In this document: positions 41,983-47,025 of the stretch, piece after piece
Numbering within the stretch: position 1 is the stretch's first letter
Layout of the letters: every line of letters starts with the position of its first letter
The notes under the pieces: model-generated
Told to the model about the DNA's origin: nothing
The model's input: only the letters and a program-made list of their open reading frames with translations
The model's database searches: none
Made by a program: the position numbers and the translations under genes
Origin: Planctomycetota bacterium
Lineage (GTDB): Bacteria; Planctomycetota; Phycisphaerae; Phycisphaerales; SM1A02
DNA length: 47,025 nucleotides
NCBI GenBank assembly: GCA_022562915.1
Contig: JADFOJ010000017.1
Location: 1 to 47,025 of the forward strand
Reading direction: 5' to 3'

Positions 41983-42711
41983 ATGGCTGCCGATACCACC
42001 CCCACCTCCACCTCCACTCGCCGTCGAGTCGTCATCGCGTCGGTCCTGCTGGCGGTCACGCTGGCGTCGGCCGGCGGCGTGGCACTGTGGCGACGGGCGT
42101 GGATGGCTCCGGCGTGGTGGGCCGACGCGGCCGCGGACCACCGGCAGACGACCGTGCTCGCCGATCGGGTCGAGTACCGCCTCGCCGAGGAGGCGCACAA
42201 GATTCGCCCCGGCGACGACTCGTGGCGGCTGCGCATCACGGAGGACCAAGTCAACGCGTGGCTGAGTTCGCGGCTGCCGGCGTGGCTCGCGCACTCCCGG
42301 GACCTCCAGTGGCCGCCGCAGCTCGGCACGCCGCAGGTTCATTTCGTCAACGGCGCCGTCCATATCGGGCTCGATTACCAGGACGACGGCCGGCGCCGTT
42401 ACCTGGTCGCCACGCTGCAGCCGCGTGTCGTCGACGGGCGGCTCGCGCTGGTTCTCCGGGGCGTCGCGTTCGGCCGGCTGTCGATTCCAGGCGGTTCGGT
42501 ACGGACGCTGATCGAGACGTACCGCGACGTGGTGCCCGACCGGTTCCTGGAGGACGCGTCCGTGCAGCGCATCATCGACCTGCTGATCGACGAGCAACGG
42601 ATCGACCCGGTGGTCTCGCTCAGTGACGGCCGGCGCGTGCGCCTGCTCGATATCCGTGTGGATGCAGGCGAGGTGATCCTGCGGTGCCGGACGGAGGCCG
42701 CGACGCGTTAG
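41983..42711 (+). CDS. Membrane-anchored protein of unknown function
   Basis: The 242-residue product has a short Thr/Ser-rich N-terminus and one membrane segment (VVIASVLLAVTLASAGGVALW, about residues 16-36), then a domain outside the membrane. ITEDQVNAWLSSRLPAWLA and the following alternating strands (YLVATLQPRVVDGRLALVLR) recall the YpmS/DUF2140-type lipoprotein-like domains, a loose guess. The ATG at 41983 is divergent from the lipoprotein gene with 42 bases between starts. Repeat copy F starts 14 bases after its stop. Confidence 0.75.
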   Translation: MAADTTPTSTSTRRRVVIASVLLAVTLASAGGVALWRRAWMAPAWWADAAADHRQTTVLADRVEYRLAEEAHKIRPGDDSWRLRITEDQVNAWLSSRLPAWLAHSRDLQWPPQLGTPQVHFVNGAVHIGLDYQDDGRRRYLVATLQPRVVDGRLALVLRGVAFGRLSIPGGSVRTLIETYRDVVPDRFLEDASVQRIIDLLIDEQRIDPVVSLSDGRRVRLLDIRVDAGEVILRCRTEAATR

Positions 42712-42724
42712 AGCATGCTCTTGT

Positions 42725-42830
42725 GTGGCACGGTTGACGGGAGAAAATAGACCGGGAGTAATTTCCGGGCTGCCGGCACCGCATTGTGGTGGGCCACCGG
42801 CCGGAAATTACTCCCGGTCTATTTTCTCGA
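42725..42830. repeat. Intergenic hairpin repeat, copy F (with inverted inner module)
   Basis: GTGGCACGGTTGACGGGAG (from 42725) leads directly into the inner inverted-repeat module seen in copy A: 42738-42768 pairs with 42801-42827. The loop (42769-42800) is the reverse complement of the copy A loop with several substitutions, so the module is in opposite orientation. The core hairpin and the 3' outer arm are missing. The rest of the gap up to 42962 holds only a small GGGGCT/AGCCCC hairpin (42873-42887). Confidence 0.88.
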
Positions 42831-42962
42831 ACCGGGCCGGCCCCCACGACCAGGCCCAATTCTGTCAATTGCGGGGCTCAAAGCCCCCGTCCCCGTCACA
42901 CACACGTCCCAGCGTCTACCCGGTATGAAGGTAACACTTTCCATGCACGGGGCAACACAAAA

Positions 42963-45900
42963 TCACCCCAACTCGGAGGTTTGCGTCTCCAACGGGGCCA
43001 CCGGCCGGTACCGGCCGGTCCTGACGAAGTACAGGCCCGTTTCACACACGGACTCGTCCACGGCCCGCTGCCACGCCTCGGCGTACAGCCGGACCTGCCC
43101 CGCGTAGTGCTCGACGAGGCCGTCGATCGCCTCCGGCGAGTGGTCGTCGGTCTTGTAGTCGACGATCACCCACCCGTCGGTCTCCCTGAAGACCAGGTCG
43201 ATCACACCACGCACGATCGTCGGCACGCTCCGTTCGGTCCGAGACTGAAGGAACTGGATCGGGACCTCGGTGAGACAACTTGTACCCGCCCGCGCCCGCG
43301 TCCACAGGTCCGATCCCATGACCGAGCGGACCAGTGCGACGGCGTCCGACGCGTCATCCGGATCGAGACCGTGTTCGTCGAGCGCCGACGCCGCCAGCGA
43401 TTCGAGGTCGCCATCGGCTCCGGCCATCGCCGCTTCCAGGAGCAGGTGCAATACCGAACCCCACTCCGTGCCGTGCTCGCCGGGTTGGGCCGTCGGCATC
43501 GCGCCCTTGACGGAAAGCGCCTTGACCCCCTCGACGCCGTAGGTCGCGGTGCGTCGCGCGGCCCACCGATCGCCGAGATCGTCAGCGAACGACCGCGGCG
43601 CGTCGGCAGTCAGCGTGTGCGTCGGCACCGCCGGCGGCGCGACGACCGGCAGGTCGGTGATCACGTTGCCGTCCGGCACGTGACTCGTCAGCTTCCGCCA
43701 GCGCGGCGACCTGGCGGGAGCGCTGATCACGAGCCTGTCGGCGACGCGGGTGGCCGCGACGTACAGCAGCCGGTCTTCCTCGGCGTCCTGGAAGAGCCGC
43801 TCTCGCTCCTGCAGCGCCGCCCAGTCAGCCGGCACCGCCAGGGGACGTCCCGTCGCCTTGGGGCCCCAGGGCTTGTGACGGATCTCGAGAAATCCTCGTA
43901 CCGGTCCGGTCCCGCCGCGCTGCACGTGCAGGTCGACGTGGTCGGGTCGCTTGCCGGTTCCATCGGCGAGGAAGACGATCGGCGCTTCCAGCCCCTTCGC
44001 CTGGTGCACGTTCATCACGCGGACGGCCGGCCGGTCATGCGGACGCAACGGCACGCCGTCGTGCCGCTGGGGTTCCACGGCGTCCGGATCGACGAGGTTC
44101 CACAGGTATGCAACGAGATCGGTCGCCGTCCAGGACTCGCCGCCGACGGTGCGAAGCAGTTCGATCGCCTTGCAGAGGCCGCCGGCGCGATCGCGGCCGT
44201 CCGGACCCGCCCCGGCGCGGGCAAACAGCCCGAGGTCCGCTGCGATACGCTCGACCGCAGCAACGTGCCGGAGCGTCACCATCCAGCCGGCGTACCGCCG
44301 TAGACGCTGCATCGCCTCGTCGATCGGCTCCAGGGGCCGCTCGTCGCGGTGGTCGAGCGACGCGTAGAGATCGAACGTGCCTCCCGCCTTCCTGAAGCGG
44401 TACAGCATCGTGTCGCTGATGCCGAACAGCGCGCTGCGCAACGCCCCGACCAGGGCCACCGGGTTGTCCGTCTCGACGACGGCGGCGAGCACCGTGTGCA
44501 GAAGGGCAACCTCCTCCAGGTCGTTCACCGCGGTTCCGCCGGTGACCTCGACCGGAATGTCCAACGTCTGCAACTGCCGCGCATAGATCGCCAGCGGAGC
44601 GTTCACCCTGGTGAGCACCAGGAAATCACCCGGCACGTGGAGCCCGCGATCGATCCAGTCGCCGATCATCCGGGCGATTGCAACCGCTTCCCACTCGTTG
44701 ACCTCGTGCTTCCTGAGACCCTCCGGCGGCGCGAGCAACTGCACCGGGCTCGTCTCGCCGCCGTCGTCGAGTCGGAACGGCTTCATGGGGCTGTCGGCAG
44801 GCGAGTACTCGCTCTGTGGCTCGTCCTTGCCGACGAAAAGGCCCGCAGAAACCAGGTTGAACCACGAAATCAGCGGCGCGACCGAACGGAAGTTGGTGGT
44901 CAGCTCGACGACACGGCCGCACTGCGTGATGATGTCGCGCACCTGGTTGTACGTGACGATGTCGGCGCGCCGGAAACGGTAGATCGACTGCTTGGGGTCA
45001 CCGACGACGAACAGCGCCCCTGCAACCGGCCGGCAGAGTCGCCAGTCTTTCTCGCCGGGGTCGTCCGCCGTCAGCAGGAGCATCACCTGCGCCTGGACGG
45101 GATCGGTGTCCTGGAATTCGTCCACGAGCAGATGGGTGTAACGTTTCCGGAAGTACCGCCTGACGTCCGACTTGTCGCGCAGCAGCGCTGCCGCCAGCAG
45201 CAGCAGGTCCTGGTAGCTGAGCAGCCCTCGATCCGCCCGGAGCCGGCCGTAGATCGCCACCGCGGCCTTGAGCACGCGCACCGCGGGCTCGTACCGCCGG
45301 CGGTGCCTGCGCTGCACCAGCGGCGCCGCGTGCGCGGTCAGAAATTCGCCCCACCTGGCCCTCTCCCGTCGCCCGACGTCCTTGCCGCCCGGCCACTGCG
45401 TCACCCGGACAGTGCCCTCGCCGACGCGGAGACACTCCTCCAGCAGATCGATCAGGTCCCCTGTCCGCTCCAGCCGGGTGTTCCGCACGCGACGGGGAAG
45501 GTCCCGGTACAGCGGCATCAGCCTGCACGTACCGAGGTTTTTCGGCAGCGTCATCGCCGCCACGTGCTCGACGTAGTCCTGCAGCGCCGCCCGCGCCGCA
45601 ACGACGCCGTCGTCATCGGCGGGAACTGTCTCGGCGGGCCATTCGTCAACATCCGGGAATCGGGCGAAGGCGATGTACGCCGGGCGCAGCGCCGCCAGGT
45701 CGAGGCCCAGCTCGTCCAACTCGGCCAGGACCGGGTCGTCCGCGGCGTGCAACGTCGCGGCGCACTGGTCCCATGCCTCGGCGCGCAGACGGCGCTCGGC
45801 GTCTTCGTCCAGTTCCCGGAACGCGACGTCGACCCCGGCTTCGATGGGCCGTTCCCGGAGCAATGTCGCACAGAACGAGTGGATCGTGCCGATGAAGCTC

Positions 45901-46223
45901 TGCTCCACCGTGTCCAGGGCGTCTTGAAGCCGTCCGCGCCGGGCGCCCCCGCCCCCGGCCCCGGCCTCCCGCACGGCCTGCTCCAGCTTCACCTGGAAGC
46001 GGTCGCGCAGCTCAGCGGTCGCCTTGCGTGTGAAGGTCACCGCGGCCAGTGTGCCGACAGTGCACTTGCCCTCGGCGAGCAGTTCGACCATGCGGTTGAC
46101 CATGCTGGTGGTCTTGCCCGTGCCCGCGGCGGCTTCGACGAGCATGCTGGTGTCCAGCTCGGTCTCGATGAGCACGCGCTCGGCGTGATCCGGCGGCAGA
46201 GGCGTGGCGTGGCTATCCGTCAC
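42963..46223 (-). CDS. addA: ATP-dependent helicase/nuclease subunit A (AddA/UvrD-like)
   Basis: AddA with AddB processes double-strand breaks for recombination. The 1086-residue product has a UvrD-type helicase core: Walker A AAAGTGKTT (31-39), TLAAVTFTRKATAELRDRF (motif Ia), THLLVDEFQDTDPVQAQVML (Walker B), GDPKQSIYRFRRAD, VMNVHQAKGLEAPIVFL and LLYVAATRVADRLVI. A C-terminal PD-(D/E)xK nuclease domain is shown by VRGVIDLVFRETDGWVIVDYKTD. The GTG start at 46223 overlaps the upstream addB-like gene by 11 bases. The frame extends further upstream, but this would only overlap addB more. A Gly-rich loop (AGAGGGG) sits near residue 90. Confidence 0.93.
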   Translation of the reverse strand: MTDSHATPLPPDHAERVLIETELDTSMLVEAAAGTGKTTSMVNRMVELLAEGKCTVGTLAAVTFTRKATAELRDRFQVKLEQAVREAGAGGGGARRGRLQDALDTVEQSFIGTIHSFCATLLRERPIEAGVDVAFRELDEDAERRLRAEAWDQCAATLHAADDPVLAELDELGLDLAALRPAYIAFARFPDVDEWPAETVPADDDGVVAARAALQDYVEHVAAMTLPKNLGTCRLMPLYRDLPRRVRNTRLERTGDLIDLLEECLRVGEGTVRVTQWPGGKDVGRRERARWGEFLTAHAAPLVQRRHRRRYEPAVRVLKAAVAIYGRLRADRGLLSYQDLLLLAAALLRDKSDVRRYFRKRYTHLLVDEFQDTDPVQAQVMLLLTADDPGEKDWRLCRPVAGALFVVGDPKQSIYRFRRADIVTYNQVRDIITQCGRVVELTTNFRSVAPLISWFNLVSAGLFVGKDEPQSEYSPADSPMKPFRLDDGGETSPVQLLAPPEGLRKHEVNEWEAVAIARMIGDWIDRGLHVPGDFLVLTRVNAPLAIYARQLQTLDIPVEVTGGTAVNDLEEVALLHTVLAAVVETDNPVALVGALRSALFGISDTMLYRFRKAGGTFDLYASLDHRDERPLEPIDEAMQRLRRYAGWMVTLRHVAAVERIAADLGLFARAGAGPDGRDRAGGLCKAIELLRTVGGESWTATDLVAYLWNLVDPDAVEPQRHDGVPLRPHDRPAVRVMNVHQAKGLEAPIVFLADGTGKRPDHVDLHVQRGGTGPVRGFLEIRHKPWGPKATGRPLAVPADWAALQERERLFQDAEEDRLLYVAATRVADRLVISAPARSPRWRKLTSHVPDGNVITDLPVVAPPAVPTHTLTADAPRSFADDLGDRWAARRTATYGVEGVKALSVKGAMPTAQPGEHGTEWGSVLHLLLEAAMAGADGDLESLAASALDEHGLDPDDASDAVALVRSVMGSDLWTRARAGTSCLTEVPIQFLQSRTERSVPTIVRGVIDLVFRETDGWVIVDYKTDDHSPEAIDGLVEHYAGQVRLYAEAWQRAVDESVCETGLYFVRTGRYRPVAPLETQTSELG

Positions 46224-47025
46224 GGCGAAGCTCCACGAACGGTTTGAGCGCCGTGTTCGCCGGGTTGTCGAGCTTGCGCTTGCTGGCCTCGCAGAGCTCA
46301 CGGAGATCGCGCTGCACGGCCTGGCAGGCGGTGCGATACGAGCAATACCGGCAGTCGTCGGGATCGTCCGTAGCGAGAAAAACGCCAGTGGCGGGCAGAG
46401 TGCACAGCGTCCTGATCACCTCCAGGCCGGGCTCGATGACGTCTCGCCCGAACGCGACCTCGCGCCCGTGCGTCCGGACGCCGGGGAACATGAACCGGAA
46501 TCCGTCAACGACCGTGTCGGGACCGAACCGGTCGCCCAGCACGGCGCCGGCGACGGCCATGTACAGCACGTGCTGCACGAGACGCCCCTTGTCGAACAGG
46601 TCCGGCGGGTCGTACGGCTCCGTTTTCGAGCTGGACTTGTAGTCGTAGATCACGAAGGTCGGCGGCTTGTGCGTGCCACCGTCGTCCACGCGATCGATGC
46701 GGTCGATGCGGGCCCGGGCCCGGATCGTGCCACCGCCCGGCAACGCGACCTCGACCGGATCCGGCGCGTCGATGTCGGTGCCGCGTTGCTCCGTGGGCAG
46801 CCCGATCGAGGCCTCCAGGTACACGGGCCGACCCGGGCCGGCCCGGCGGGCCTGCTCGTTGACGAAGATCTCGGCGCTGCGGTCAAGCCGCCGGCGGCGC
46901 CGCCGGTACGCGTCCTCGTTCGGCGGCGGGTGGTGGCGCCGCGCGTCGTCGGCCAGCGATTCCACGATCGCGGCCATGACCGGCAGGTCCCGCTCCGGCT
47001 CCGGCGGCCAGGAGTCGTCCGCGAT
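46213..47025 (-). CDS. addB: AddB-like helicase/nuclease, C-terminal part
   Basis: The frame is open to the right edge, so the 5' end lies outside the window; about 270 C-terminal codons are visible. The PD-(D/E)xK nuclease core is seen in RIDRIDRVDD and FVIYDYKSSS, where the Asp and Lys are catalytic. Near the end, DCRYCSYRTAC gives the CxxCx5C cluster that, with one earlier Cys, holds a 4Fe-4S cluster in AddB. It lies directly upstream of and overlaps addA, as in addBA operons. A related RecB-type nuclease is the alternative. Confidence 0.85.
   Translation of the reverse strand: MADDSWPPEPERDLPVMAAIVESLADDARRHHPPPNEDAYRRRRRRLDRSAEIFVNEQARRAGPGRPVYLEASIGLPTEQRGTDIDAPDPVEVALPGGGTIRARARIDRIDRVDDGGTHKPPTFVIYDYKSSSKTEPYDPPDLFDKGRLVQHVLYMAVAGAVLGDRFGPDTVVDGFRFMFPGVRTHGREVAFGRDVIEPGLEVIRTLCTLPATGVFLATDDPDDCRYCSYRTACQAVQRDLRELCEASKRKLDNPANTALKPFVELRRDG

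Noticed and set aside
41053..42597. Long N-terminal extension of the lipoprotein gene
   Set aside because: It is antisense to the membrane-anchored gene at 41983; the lipoprotein signal fixes the start at 41940.
42873..42887. Hairpin GGGGCT/AGCCCC as terminator of addA
   Set aside because: The stem is only 6 bp and no T-run follows on either strand.
43000..47025. Very long plus-strand frames opposite addA and addB
   Set aside because: They are codon-register shadows with biased composition and no recognisable domains.

Overview
The window is high-GC bacterial DNA. It looks like a chromosomal segment of a diderm bacterium, most likely a planctomycete of the Phycisphaerae type. This assignment is inferred from very high GC, frequent GTG/TTG starts, an Hc1-type histone-like protein, ECF sigma/anti-sigma pairs, an LPS-core (heptose/Kdo) gene cluster, and protein families I associate with that phylum. 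No rRNA, tRNA or CRISPR array was found.

Bases 1-9011 (minus strand) hold the S10-spc ribosomal protein operon in canonical order: rpsJ, rplC, rplD, rplW, rplB, rpsS, rplV, rpsC, rplP, rpmC, rpsQ, rplN, rplX, rplE, rpsN, rpsH, rplF, rplR, rpsE (running off the left edge). A near-consensus promoter (TTGACA, 16 bp, TATTAT) lies upstream of rpsJ. Oddities are a Gly/Arg-rich S5 tail, a short S14 lacking zinc ligands, an altered L2 signature and a 195-bp gap between rplC and rplD.

Bases 9227-30320 are mixed housekeeping genes: two exported proteins of unknown function; on the minus strand an unrecognised protein, a GT2 glycosyltransferase, a YhaM-like exoribonuclease and the overlapping lysS-transglutaminase-nnrD operon; an envelope cluster (gmhB, waaF, Kdo-kinase-like, GT2, plsY); two ECF sigma/regulator pairs; purB, a histone-like gene, a FabZ-like dehydratase and manA. 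A solitary atpD follows (30450-31892).

Bases 32135-40163 look like an acquired heavy-metal resistance island. A decayed DDE transposase lies on the left. A small Cys/His-rich exported protein and a CzcC-CzcB-CzcA/CusA tripartite efflux operon fill the middle. A composite scar lies on the right (frameshifted PII-like start, RND 3' fragment, IS3-type transposase tail). Then come a possible small Cys-rich ORF and an intrinsic terminator.

Bases 40691-47025 carry a lipoprotein/partner pair, a membrane-anchored unknown protein, and the addB(partial)-addA recombination helicase-nuclease genes on the minus strand.

The most novel feature is a dispersed intergenic repeat family, six copies in 47 kb, mostly just downstream of stop codons. 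It has a closing stem made of GGGTGGCACGGTYGA and its complement, plus internal hairpins. Several arms differ in sequence between copies but remain self-complementary. Two copies carry an inserted 31-bp inverted-repeat module, in opposite orientations.
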